The position numbers and the translations under genes were made by a program. DNA of 64,000 nt. It comes from Corydoras sp. C115. Taxonomy: Eukaryota > Chordata > Actinopteri > Siluriformes > Callichthyidae. Shown piece by piece: positions 53,131 to 63,826 of this stretch; the first letter of the stretch is position 1; each line of letters opens with the position of its first letter. The DNA lies in assembly GCA_019802505.1 (NCBI GenBank), contig JAFMOC010000031.1, positions 2,063,501-2,127,500 of the forward strand, in the 5' to 3' direction. The notes under the pieces are model-generated. The model did not search any database and was not told the DNA's origin. It saw only the letters and a list, made by a program, of their open reading frames with translations.

Positions 53131-53252
53131 TGTGCAACTGTGCAGGTTTTATTTTGAATCATTCTTTGCTGTGCAAATGTACAGTAAGTGACATGTGTTG
53201 TGCAACTGTGCTTCACAGTCTAAATTTAAACAGGCAGCTGTGCAAATGTGCA
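53131..53252 (+). repeat. Four copies of a TGTGCAA(A/C)TGTGCA-like motif inside malat1
   Basis: Copies are at 53131-53144, 53170-53183, 53199-53211 and 53239-53252. The core TGTGCAA(A/C)TGT is invariant, and spacing is roughly 30-40 bp. The intervening sequence is unrelated. Confidence 0.8.
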
Positions 53253-54770
53253 GCTTGATTGGTTATAATTGGGTAAAATGTGGGGAGGGTGTTCTGCTCT
53301 TCTGTTTGTCTTCTGCAGAAATCTTACCAGCCGTCTGGTGCTAATGACGTGTGGAATGCATAGTAACCAGGTGTTTGCTCATCTTTCTGAATGTAGAACC
53401 TTAAACATTTCCATTAGATATTAATATAACTGTTTTCACTCATTCACGGTAAACTAAAGCGCTTGGTATTTAACGCTCTAGTTGAAATTTAGCATTTGCA
53501 ATCGGTGTGGTGGAAATGTTTGTGTAGAAGCCTCTTTCTTCCAGATCACCCATCTGTCATGACTGCATCTAAAAGACTTGCTGTATGTGGGAGCTGTTTG
53601 TGGCCAATGTCTTCACTAAGTGGTCAACCCCAGCCTTTTCCTGTCTGCTTGAGAGCTTAGTCCGAGTCGCCGAAGGCCTTCTGTCAGTGTGTCTGTGTGT
53701 GCGCGTCTTCCTCTTCTATTTCCCCTCCATTCTTTTAGGTTAATTTTGTGTAGGGAGCTAATTTATCACGAGTGTGCCAACATGGACAGTCCTAATTTTG
53801 ATGGAGAGCTGGGAAACCCAGTCTGATCAACGTCAGGCATGTCTTGCTGCTAATTGAGCATCACTCTGCTGCTACCTCATAATGTGGAGCTAAGTAATCT
53901 GGTTCTCTGATCCATTTTTATAACTTCTGCATGTAACTCTCAGCTTTGCACTAGTAAGACTATTACAGGCCTAACATTTTAAAGTTTGCTTATTCAGTTG
54001 TAGTTTTTTGTGGTGCAGGGGGTGGGGGAAACGCTTTGTCTCTCTTTTTACAGATTCTTTCTTGACTCTTCTAATTTTGCAACTGCCCCGTAACACGAAT
54101 GGATGATTGTGTGCTCGAATAGAGACGTTCTGTCCCCAAGGAGTTTGACTTCAGATGTTGTAACCTTCATTTGTTAAGATTTCTGAAATTGATTTAATTG
54201 GATTGGATTGGGGGGGGGGGGAGATAATCTCTGCTTTTTGTTTTCATTGCAGCTCGAGTTTAGTGAAGTTTATTGAAGGATGAGTGTAAAAAAAAAAGAC
54301 CCCTGGAGTCGATAAGTTTCTAAACAGTCGATACTTAAGTTCTATACGTTGAGTCATTCGTGCATTTTGTGTGGAAAAGGGCAACCTGCAGATTGTGTCT
54401 AGTTTACAGGAAAGTCGTTCCAAGACCAAGAGTGGGTCGTGTTTTACTGCGTTGGCCATGTATTTCAACTGCCTCAAGACCATCGATTTGATCTGTGGTA
54501 AAATGGCTGTATGGAGTTAACTTGGGGGGTGGGGGGGGTTAATAAACTTGTATTCTTTCTCATTACAGGTGACTTAGCACTGTGAGACTTGCACCAAATC
54601 AACAGCGTCTTTGTCTGAGAAAGTTGAGACCCTAAGTTAATAAATACATTCCTGTAAATGTTGAGGGATTGTCTGGGGACGGGGAAACATGCCATCTTGT
54701 GTGTAGTTTCAGGCAAAAGCAGATGCCGCTGGAAAAGGGCCCAGTATCATAGAGCAGCAGGTGTTGGGGG

Positions 54771-54850
54771 TTTTCTTTTCCTGGAGGAACAGTCTTTGGG
54801 TTGTTCCTTCAGGTTTTGCTTTTAACCTCAAAAAAAAAAAAAAAGCAAAA
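54771..54850 (+). ncRNA. malat1: MALAT1-type expression and nuclear retention element (U.A-U triple helix)
   Basis: U-rich motif 1 is TTTTCTTTT (54771-54779), U-rich motif 2 is TTTTGCTTTT (54814-54823), and the A-rich tract is A15-GC-AAAA (54830-54850). Motif 2 pairs with the tract in Watson-Crick fashion and motif 1 can lie in its Hoogsteen face. The C in motif 1 is placed for the C+.G-C triplet known from human MALAT1. Between the U motifs, CCTGGAGGAACA (54780-54791) and TGTTCCTTCAGG (54802-54813) pair as a stem with one mismatch. The structure shields the 3' end from exonucleases in mammals. Confidence 0.95.
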
Positions 54851-54907
54851 GACTCCGGTGGTGGCACTCCTGGTTTCTGGGATGGGGTTCAATTCCCTGC
54901 GGTGTCT
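54851..54907 (+). ncRNA. malat1: mascRNA, tRNA-like small RNA processed from malat1
   Basis: The 57-nt sequence folds like the mammalian mascRNA. The acceptor stem is GACTCCG with CGGTGTC (one U.U mismatch). The reduced anticodon arm is CCTGG-TTT-CTGGG. The T arm is TGGGG-TTCAATT-CCCTG with a 7-nt loop. Long identical stretches with the human molecule include GGCACTCCTGGTTTC and CCCTGCGG. It begins directly after the A-rich tract, as needed for RNase P cleavage. RNase Z trimming and CCA addition would follow the T at 54907. The small RNA is cytoplasmic in mammals. Confidence 0.95.
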
Positions 54908-55039
54908 TTGCTGTAACTGCTGCCCAGTTGATATTTGAGTTCCTGCCAGCAGACATCTGTATTAGTGAAGCATCAAGATGACATGTATTTTTGTTATTTC
55001 AACAATGTGTAAACCTTTTATTCTATGTGTTTTCTGCAT

Positions 55040-55045
55040 AATAAA
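55040..55045 (+). terminator. Downstream polyadenylation signal after mascRNA
   Basis: AATAAA lies about 130 bp beyond mascRNA and is followed by a T-rich stretch. It may serve as a back-up 3' end for the primary transcript. Confidence 0.4.
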
Positions 55046-55767
55046 TTCTTATCTAAATCCTCTTGCCCTTTGTTTTTTTTTTTTTTTATAATTAAAAAAA
55101 AAAATCTTTAATGTGGCACGCTAATGTAGCAACATCTACTGCCATCTGTGTAATAAGGTACTAATTTATTTATTCAAAGTAAAATGAATGTAGTGAAATA
55201 GACCAGGGGTTTAATTACTGAATTAATACTAAAACACTGTCCAGTGTTCAGACCAACTTTAAAGAAATTTAAAAAGGGCTTGACCCAGTCCCTTTTATTT
55301 AAAAAAAAAAAGTACCGTTATTTAGGTGTAATACTGTAACAATGTTTAAATGCATCCTAACTCATGTAAATGATGCCAGTAGATTTAATAATAATAATGC
55401 TGATCCGTGACCAGTCCTTATGATGCAACTTCAGTTTTGCAGGTACATACAAGAACAGCCTTGTCCTCTTAGCAACATGTTCCACCTTTTTGTTGTCTGT
55501 AGTGCCATCTTATGACGTAACTGACTTGTATAAACACTTGGTCAAGACTTTCTTCAGCAGCCTTCAAATCTTTATCTCTAAAATGGACATTCTTTGTTAT
55601 AAAGCCATTGATAAAAGATGTTAAAAGATAGACGTTTTCTATTTGTCTTTTATTTTGTTGTGATGGCATTATTAGATCAGCCTGTTTCTTCGTGTTACAT
55701 CAAAGTTATAAATTAGTATTTATATATAGAGGATCTATCTAAAATAATTTAGTATGTTTTAACTGTT
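55046..55767. other. Spacer between malat1 and the scyl1-side SINEs, nothing recognised
   Basis: AT-rich with A- and T-runs (near 55070-55105 and 55300). No gene or repeat family was identified. Confidence 0.5.
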
Positions 55768-55776
55768 ATCTGAAAA

Positions 55777-56095
55777 GTTCATTCATTATCTTCCACTTTA
55801 TCCTCTTGTAGGGTCGTGGGGGGGTTCCCCATAGCCATCCAGGGGAGAACTTTTCGGGCGCTGGGCAGATACACCCAGGACAGGGCGCCAACCTATCACT
55901 GGTCACACACTCACTCACACACTCTACATGGGGCAATTTGGAAAACTCAATTGACTTGATCCATGTTTTTGGACTCTGGGAGGAAACCCACGCGGACACG
56001 GGGAAAACATGGAAACTCCACCCAGATGGGGATTCGAACCGGGAATCCCTAGCGCTGAGAGGCGAACGTGCTGACCACTAAGCCACCGTGCCGCC
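55777..56095 (-). mobile_element. tRNA-derived SINE, upstream of scyl1
   Basis: Flanked by the duplication ATCTGAAAA at 55768-55776 and 56096-56104. The body lacks the GGAGAACCCGG segment, as in the copy at 14909. Confidence 0.9.
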
Positions 56096-56176
56096 ATCTG
56101 AAAATTTATTAAGTGTAAATAAAAACTAATGATTTGCCCAGTTTGTTATACATTTTTATGTAATATATAGGAAGGA

Positions 56177-56521
56177 GGTGGCACGGTGGCTTAGTGGTTA
56201 GCACGTTCGCCTCTCAGCACCAGAGATTCCCGGTTCGAATCCCCATCTGGGTGGAGTTTCCATGTTCTCCCCGTGTCTGCGTGGGTTTCCTCCGGGTTCT
56301 CCGGTTTCCTCCCACAGTCCAAAAGCATGGATCAAGTCAATTGAATTCTCCAAATTGCCCCATATAGAGTGTGTCTGTGTGAGTGAGGGTGTGCCCAGCA
56401 ATGGATTGGCGCCCTGTCCTGGGTGTATCTGCCCAGCGCCCGAGACGTTCTCCCCTGGATGGGCATGGGGAACCCCACCGCGACCCTAATAGAGGATAAA
56501 GTGGAAGATAATGAATGAATG
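56177..56521 (+). mobile_element. tRNA-derived SINE, full length, upstream of scyl1
   Basis: Plus-strand copy flanked by ATATAGGAAGGA at 56165-56176 and 56522-56533. It lies about 360 bp before the scyl1 start codon. Confidence 0.93.
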
Positions 56522-56880
56522 ATATAGGAAGGATATGATCGGAATCTAACCTGTAATACAAAAAAAATGTATTTATAAAGTTAAAGAGAACTATCCTTCC
56601 TAAATGACAAAACATTCAGATGAATCTCTGATCTCAGCATCACTCAGTTGCAAATTACACTTCAGAGACTGAAGCAATGATGGTGAGTTGAGTTATTCTT
56701 GCTGAGTCAGCTATAGTTTGCCTCCTTGATTTTTTTCTCAGATGTAAGGATAGAAAAAGGTAAAATATAGCACCATCACGAGCTCACAATCGACGTTCCA
56801 ATTAAAGGTTCTCTCTCTCTTTCTCACTCACTCACACACACAGAGACTGCAGGTCTACTAGATGCTCACTGTGCTGGTGA

Positions 56881-59800
56881 ATGATGTGGTCTTTCTTTGC
56901 GAGAGATCCTGTTAAAGATTTCAACTATGAAATTTTACCAGAGACCGACACTAAGTCCGGGATTTGGACTCTTCATCGCGGGAAGCGTAAGGTCAGATCG
57001 ATCAGATCATTTTAATCAGTTATGGACTTTTCAGGCCGCACTCCGGATCCTCGGTGTAAATTTCACACACCAGATTAGCATTCGTCTCGGTCCCTCTAAT
57101 ACTGCCTGCTTATTATTTGTTTAGTTCGGCTTTGTGATTCGTTTTAAACCCTGTTTTATTTAGGAATTGTCTGGAGGCGTGATAACGATAATAAAATATA
57201 CTTTTTAGATGCATTTGGCAGCTAGCTTGCGTTAGCTTTAGCGTCTTCGCCACGTCAGTCAGTTCTCAGTGGCAGCGACGCTAACCGTTAGCACTTAGCA
57301 TGTTTGCTAATGTATGCTTTTGGTCTGAACGTGACATTTAAACCTTTAAGTTCTGTTTTCAGCATTAATTGCGAAAAGAAGGCCAGAAAAAGTGTTACAT
57401 GTTAAGCTGCCTCTTAAACATAATCTAGATTCAAAATGCCTGAGTGCCACAAGTGACAGTGTTTTTATATTCAATGTTATTAAATAAAATAATTATTAAT
57501 TCATTCATTATCTCCCACTTTATCCTCTATTAGGGTCGCGGTGGGGTTCCTCATGCCCATCCAGGGGAGAGCGTCTCGGGCGCTGGGCAGATAGACCCAG
57601 GACAGGGCGCCAACCCATCGCTGGGCACACACTCACTCACACAGACACACTCTATATGGGGCAATTTTTTGAGAATTCAATTGACTTGATCCATGCTTTT
57701 GGACTGTGGGAGGAAACCGGAGAACCCGGAGGAAACCCACGTGGACACGGGGAGAACGTGGAAACTCCACCCAGATGGGGATTCGAACCGGGAATCCCTA
57801 GCGCTGAGAGGCGAACGTGCTAACCACTAAGCCACCGTGCCGCCCTTTTTATATTCAATGTTATTAAATATAATTCATTCATTCATTATCTCCCGCTTTA
57901 TCCTCTATTAGGGTCGCGGTGGGGTTCCTCATGCCCATCCAGGGGAGAGCGTCTCGGGCGCTGGGCAGATAGACCCAGGACAGGGCGCCAATCCATCGCT
58001 GGGCACACACTCACTCACACAGACACACTCTATATGGGGCAATTTTTTGAGAATTCAATTGACTTGATCCATGCTTTTGGACTGTGGGAGGAAACCGGAG
58101 AACCCGGAGGAAACCCACGCAGACACAGGGTGAACATGGAAACTCCACCCAGATGGGGATTCAAACCGTGAATCCCTCCCTATTAAATATAACAATTATT
58201 AAATTACCAGCAGAACAAGCCACTGGAAACGTGAGGTTTGCTTGGGAAATCGTAATTTTTTTAACCTAAGCTGGTATATACAGTACTCTTTTGTATAAAT
58301 CCTAGTAAATTATTTAACTGTAAGTCAAAAATTTAAAAGGACAAATATTTCTTAGCTATAAGTGGTATAAATTATAAACAGGTCAGAATCATTTGCACAC
58401 TCCTTTGGCCAAAAGAGTTACCTCTTGATAATGGGACATTATATTGATAATGGATAATTGATAAGATAACTGATTCAAACATTGAATTATTCATTCATTC
58501 ATTATCTTCCGCTTTATCCATGCCCATACAGGGGAGAACGTTTTGGGCGCTGGGCAGATACACCCAGGACAGGGCGCTAATCTATCGCCGGGCACACACT
58601 CACTCACACACACACACACACTCAACATGGGGCAATTTGGAGAACTCAATTGATTGATCCATGTTTTTTGGACTGTGGGAGGAAACCGGAGAACCCGGAG
58701 GAAACCCACGCGGACACGGGGAGAACATGGAAACTCGACCCAGGTGGGGATTCAAACCGGGAATCCCTAGTGCTGAGAGGAGAACATGCTAATCACTACA
58801 CATTGAATTACTCTTACTAATTTATAAATTGCCACATAACGTTGCTAAACATTGATCTATCCAAATCCACTTATTCGACTCATGTATGTTTCTGTGATTT
58901 TCTTTTGCGCTAATTTTTAATGTATTTTTCTTTGCAGACAACTGGGGAGCCGGTGTCAATATTTTTATATGAGGTATCCCAGGGAACAGAGGAGCAGACA
59001 CAACTGGCCAAAGCGGCTTTCAAACGAATGAAAACACTGAGACACCCAAATATCCTGGCCTATGTTGATGGACTGGAGGTGAGGACTGATAGAGGCTAAA
59101 TGTACTGCGGTTATCCAGCATCTTAAATTCTCATATGGTGCCAACAGGGGTTTTGTGTTTAGCTGTGTGTTAAGAGCAAGGTTAAGTGTACATCCTTTGA
59201 AATGGATTTTTCCGTTATTATCTTCAACTTGTGTTCGAATATTTACAGTTTATGCTTACAACTGCATTGGTGACAGAGACTCTGTGTGAAGTCTATTTAA
59301 TATCATTCATTTATGAAAGTTATAAGTTACAGTTTCTTTTTTGAAAATACTTAAAAATCCTTTTTTGAACACTTGTAACTGAAGTTGGTTCATTTATATA
59401 TGAAGGGAATTACAAAAATTATAATTATTTAATACTGATGCATTCAATCTACAAAAAAAAATGGATTGTGTAAAATGCTGTGAATTGGCAGTGATGAGTA
59501 TGTAATTAGGCCTTGTTTTCCCATGTGACAGACAGAGAAAAGTCTGTACCTGGTTACAGAGCCAGTCACACCACTTGATGTGCATTTAAAAGCGCAGACA
59601 GAAAAGGTTGGGTCTGGAGAGCTAGAGATTTCTTGGGGCCTTCATCAGATTCTGGTGAGTAAATGAAAAAAAAAATCAATTCAACATTTGAAACAATGAA
59701 AAAGTTTAATTTAATTATTTAGTAAATAATATTCTATATAAATCAATCATACAAAAAATACTAGTGTTTGGGAAATTTTAACTTTTGCTAATGCTCACTA

Positions 59801-62679
59801 TTATAAACTGTTTTTGATCTCCTTTTAATCAGAAAGCACTTAGCTTTCTGGTAAATGACTGCCATCTCCTGCATAATAACATTGGGATATGGGCAGTGTT
59901 TGTGGACCGAGCGGGTGAATGGAAGCTGGGTGGTTTGGATCATGTGAGCTCAGACCAGGGCGAACCATCCTCTTTACCTCCTGCCAAAGTGGTAAACCCA
60001 GACCTGGAGAAGTATGACCCCCCAGAAGGCCTCAACAGTGGTGGAGAAAAATGGTAAGCGTAGTGTGGAGAGAAGGAGATGATCAGTTGATTAGTCATTT
60101 AATCTTGTTACTGCATTATTTAATCATATTTGTTATCTTTTTTTATCTGATCTGTGTATGTGTGTTCTCAGGTCTGGGGATGTTTGGAAGTTGGGTTGTC
60201 TCATCTGGGAGGTTTTTAATGGACCTCTGCCTCGTGCCTCATCTCTCCGATCTCTTGGCAAGGTATAATATCCATCCCGGAAACTAACCTGATTTATATA
60301 GTTAAAATAGACAGCAGACAAAGATAAAGCCTTTCAATGTTAAAACACCACAGTGGAGACAACCCTGAGAAAACACATGAGTATATGGGGAGAATTATCA
60401 AAACTGTTCTTGTATTTGATCATCTGCTGTAAAGGACACTTTAAGATTAAAACAAGTGTTTACTTCAATGTTGAATATTTAACTGGTGAATGTTCATTAT
60501 ACAATAAAATCATTTTTATGACCTTGTTATTTTAAAGATACCCAAACAGCTGGTGCCCCACTACTGTGAGCTGGTAGGGGCAAATCCAAAAACTCGACCC
60601 AATCCAGCTCGCTTCCTGCAGAACTGTCAAACTCCTGGGGGCTTTTTAAGTAACAGTTTTGTTGAGAGTAACCTGTTTTTAGAGCAGATCCAGGTATGTA
60701 CCCCGTTTAGTAAAATATGATATAAGCTTACATGTCTGCATCACACAAGATGAAACCTGAAGCTTTATAACAAGCAACAGCACATCAAAATGATTACATC
60801 CTGGTAGTTTATGTTAAGTTTATTCAATCTGTTGAATAATTCTAGGCAATGTATTATTACTTGTTATAATTATTGTTATTAAAGACAATATCATGTTGCA
60901 GTATGTTGTTCAGAGCATCTGTGGATATCAGTTGCTTAAATTTACAAAAAACTGCTTGTGTTTAGATTAAAGAGCCAGCAGAGAAACAGCAGTTTTTCCA
61001 GGATCTGAATGACAATCTTGATTCCTTTCCTGAAGACTTTTGCAAACACAAAGTTCTACCTCAGCTCCTCACAGCCTTTGAGTTTGGCAATGCTGGTGCA
61101 GTTGTTCTGACACCACTATTTAAGGTATATTTATATATATATATATATTTATATAAGGTGTATTTTCATGGGGCGGCACGGTGGCTTAGTGGTTAGCACG
61201 TTCGCCTCTCAGCACTAGGGATTCCCGGTTCGAATCCCCATCTGGATGGAGTTTCCATGTTCTCCCCGTGTCTGCGTGGGTCTCCTCCGGGTTCTCCGGT
61301 TTACTCCCACAGTCCAAAAACATGGATCAAGTCAATTGAATTCTCCGAATTGCCCCATATAGTGTGTGTCTGTGTGAGTGAGAGTGTGCCCAACGATGGA
61401 TTGGCGCCCTGTCCTGGGTGTATCTGCCCAGCGCCCGAAATGTTCTCCCCTGGATGGGCATGGGAAACCCCACCGCGACCCTACAAGAGGATAAGGCGGG
61501 AGATAATGAATGAATGAATGAATTTATTTTCATGTGGATGTAATGTCAGTGATGGTTAGAGTTGATTTGCTTGTTACATTGTTGGATACTGATCTTGTTT
61601 GTTTATTATACAATGAGCAGATCAGAATGATAAGAACAAGCTTGATATGATTGTGATATGATTGTGTCTCGTCACTCATAGTTTATTTTTTTGTGGGTTT
61701 ACATGCAGGTGGGAAAGTTTTTAACAGCTGAAGAATACCAGCAGAAGATCATTCCAGTCATAGTAAAAATGTTTTCGTCTACTGATCGTGCTATGAGAAT
61801 ACGACTTCTGCAGCAGGTCGGCGTTCATTTCGTTTGGAGTCATCCTATAAACAGTCATCCTATAACAGTCATCCTATAAAATCGGGATTACACTTACTTT
61901 AACTGTGGTTTTCTATGTTTTTTTTTTTCTTTCTTTCTTTGAAACACAGATGGAGCAGTTTATTCAATATTTAAATGAAGCAGCGGTCAATTCTCAAATC
62001 TTCCCTCATGTGGTTCATGGCTTTACAGACACAAATCCAGCCATCAGAGAGCAGACGGTAAAGGTATGTACAGACCAGGGCAAAAGATCTGAAATGAATT
62101 TTAAAGGTTTGAATTTATTTATTTTTTTTATTAAAAATAATCACACGGTCATAAACAGAAATATAAATCGTGAGCTATTTACATCGTCTGTCTTAACTGG
62201 AGCCAGTGAAGGGAAATAATAATAATATAGTCAAAAATATGACTATAATAATAATGTCATAAGATGGGATGTGCTACTGTAATTTTATTTTGTTAAAAGC
62301 CTTTTTTGCATGGCATGAAATGTTATTTGTATATATTATAATATATATAAATAATATATTTGCAAATACATTTTTCTGTGACATTGTAATATTTTAGCAG
62401 TTACCAGTTTGTGCTAGAACTAATGTAATAATAAGTGTTGAATGTTTTCTATTACATTTGCTAGATTGGTGTCCATACAAAATAATTCTAAAATATTTTT
62501 TCTCTCCTGAAGTCAATGCTGCTCTTGGCACCAAAACTGAACGAGACCAATCTGAATCAGGAACTGCTGCGTCACTTTGCAAGGCTGCAGTCCAAAGATG
62601 ACCAGGGTCCGATCCGCTGCAATACAACTGTTTGCTTGGGCAAGATTGCACCCTATCTCAACGCAGGGGTAACTGCATC

Positions 62680-62777
<98 letters not shown>

Positions 62778-63826
62778 TCATGTAAAAACAGAAAACAACT
62801 GATGAGCTCTACATCTGAGATATGAACACGTGAAAGGAAAAGTATATAGTATAGTCATGTGTGTTACTAACTGGTTCAAAGAAAGAAAACTTTATGACAG
62901 CTATTGCAATTAACTGAGATGTTGCCTGAATTTAAAAGTTCGCATACAAACAGCAAAATTACAATTGGAATACCAGCCTTCTGTGCCTCTGCCTTTACAC
63001 ACATTTATTATACAAATAATTTAATATTTTTTTAGGCTTATATATATATAACTGTAAATATTGAGATTGCTTTTGGATGCAGTTTTTATAGTTTGTTTTT
63101 AAATACAAAAATTACATACAATACATTAAATCCAAAATTTTTCGATCTATAGTTCATTTTAAGAGACCAATTCAAACACGACTTCAACAAAGTTCTATAA
63201 GGAGTAACATTTAAAAATATTTTATTTAAAAAATATTTTATTTTTATTTAATAAGCAATATCAGAAGCTGATGGGATTCCTGTTGTGTGTTCTGTTAATA
63301 GATGCGTCAGAGGGTGCTGACCTCAGCGTTCTCTCGTGCCACTAAAGACCCTTTTCCTGCCTCACGTGCAGCTGGCGTTCTGGGCTTTGCTGCCACTCAT
63401 CATTACTACAGCTTAAGTGAGTGTGCTATGCGCATCTTGCCTACCCTCTGTCCGCTTACTGTGGACCCTGACAAGAATGTCCGAGATCAGGTAACTGAGC
63501 TACTGACTACATTCATTCAAACAAGCATTAGGATTTAATTATTTATTTTTAAAATTGTGTTTATAATAGTTAATTAAGCTCCTCCTATACACCTTATTAC
63601 TTCTCTAAATGATTATACTTTGAGCGTGACACAGTGGCACCAATGGCACCTCAGAGGAAGATCCTTTAATCTAGTATCAAAGTCTTTTTCATTTTCTTGT
63701 AAAATACTGCAGTTGATTTGCGCATGACAAATGTTTTTCTATCCCAACAGGCATTTAAAGCCGTTAAGAATTTCCTGAATAAATTAGAGACTGTTTCAGA
63801 AGACCCATCGAAAATCTCGGAAATTG
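56881..63826 (+). CDS. scyl1: SCYL1 pseudokinase, N-terminal 12 exons (3' part outside window)
   Basis: Exons: 56881-56991, 58938-59078, 59532-59654, 59833-60053, 60172-60262, 60538-60693, 60966-61124, 61709-61816, 61950-62063, 62513-62668, 63302-63490, 63751-63826. All junctions are GT-AG with agreeing phase, giving about 548 residues. The start [14 protein letters not shown] matches human MWFFARDPVRDF; the second ATG (56884) may be the one used. Residues about 15-330 are a kinase-like fold without catalytic motifs: HNN where HRD is expected and GGLD where DFG is expected. Conserved blocks include [20 protein letters not shown] and [15 protein letters not shown]. The later exons are HEAT repeats ([45 protein letters not shown]). 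SCYL1 binds COPI coats and acts in Golgi-to-ER traffic. Its C-terminal coiled coil and COPI-binding tail lie beyond the right edge. Confidence 0.96.
57499..57845 (-). mobile_element. tRNA-derived SINE in scyl1 intron 1, first of a duplicated pair
   Basis: Full-length copy. It shares private variants with the next copy (GGTTCCTCATGCC, GAGAGCGTCTCGG, GCAATTTTTTGAG, CATGCTTTTGGAC). A 25-bp flank at 57462-57486 recurs at 57846-57870. Confidence 0.92.
57873..58179 (-). mobile_element. tRNA-derived SINE in scyl1 intron 1, second of the pair, head-truncated
   Basis: Nearly identical to the preceding copy, but it stops inside the B-box region and lacks the tRNA-like head. TATTAAATATAACAATTATT (58181-58200) then resembles the original flank. 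Confidence 0.9.
58493..58799 (-). mobile_element. tRNA-derived SINE in scyl1 intron 1
   Basis: Flanked by ACATTGAATTATTC at 58479-58492 and ACATTGAATTACTC at 58800-58813. A segment near the tail (CTCTATTAGGGTCGCGG part) is deleted, and the tRNA head is trimmed. Confidence 0.9.
61171..61523 (+). mobile_element. tRNA-derived SINE in scyl1 intron 7
   Basis: Full-length plus-strand copy. The duplication TATTTTCATG lies at 61161-61170 and 61525-61534. It is in gene orientation, 47 bp after the intron's 5' splice site. Confidence 0.92.
61838..61881. repeat. Three tandem copies of AGTCATCCTATAA(A)C-type 14-15-mer
   Basis: Units start near 61838, 61853 and 61867, just inside scyl1 intron 8. Confidence 0.8.
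62682..62776. repeat. (AT)n microsatellite of 95 bp in scyl1 intron 10
   Basis: Uninterrupted AT run beginning 14 bp after the end of scyl1 exon 10. Confidence 0.95.

Larger units (their letters stand above)
49930..54850 (+). ncRNA. malat1: malat1 long nuclear noncoding RNA (5' end approximate)
   Basis: Identification rests on the 3' end: the triple-helix element at 54771-54850 followed directly by mascRNA at 54851. It is supported by position, because in mammals MALAT1 lies immediately upstream of SCYL1 in the same orientation, as here. The interval has no long open frame, one GC-richer block (about 50850-51130) and many U-rich stretches. In mammals the RNA is retained in nuclear speckles and influences splicing and transcription; that role is inferred here. 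The mature 3' end should be at 54850, made by RNase P rather than polyadenylation. Whether the transcript is spliced cannot be told. Confidence 0.85.

Noticed and set aside
1250..61520. Open frames repeating [36 protein letters not shown] at many places
   Set aside because: They are chance translations of the SINE family on both strands, not a protein family.
7621..61520. tRNA genes at the A/B-box matches in the SINE heads
   Set aside because: Boxes are present, but the sequences do not close into a full tRNA cloverleaf and each is joined to the SINE body.
62682..62776. Tyr-Ile repeat peptide
   Set aside because: Translation of an AT microsatellite inside a scyl1 intron.
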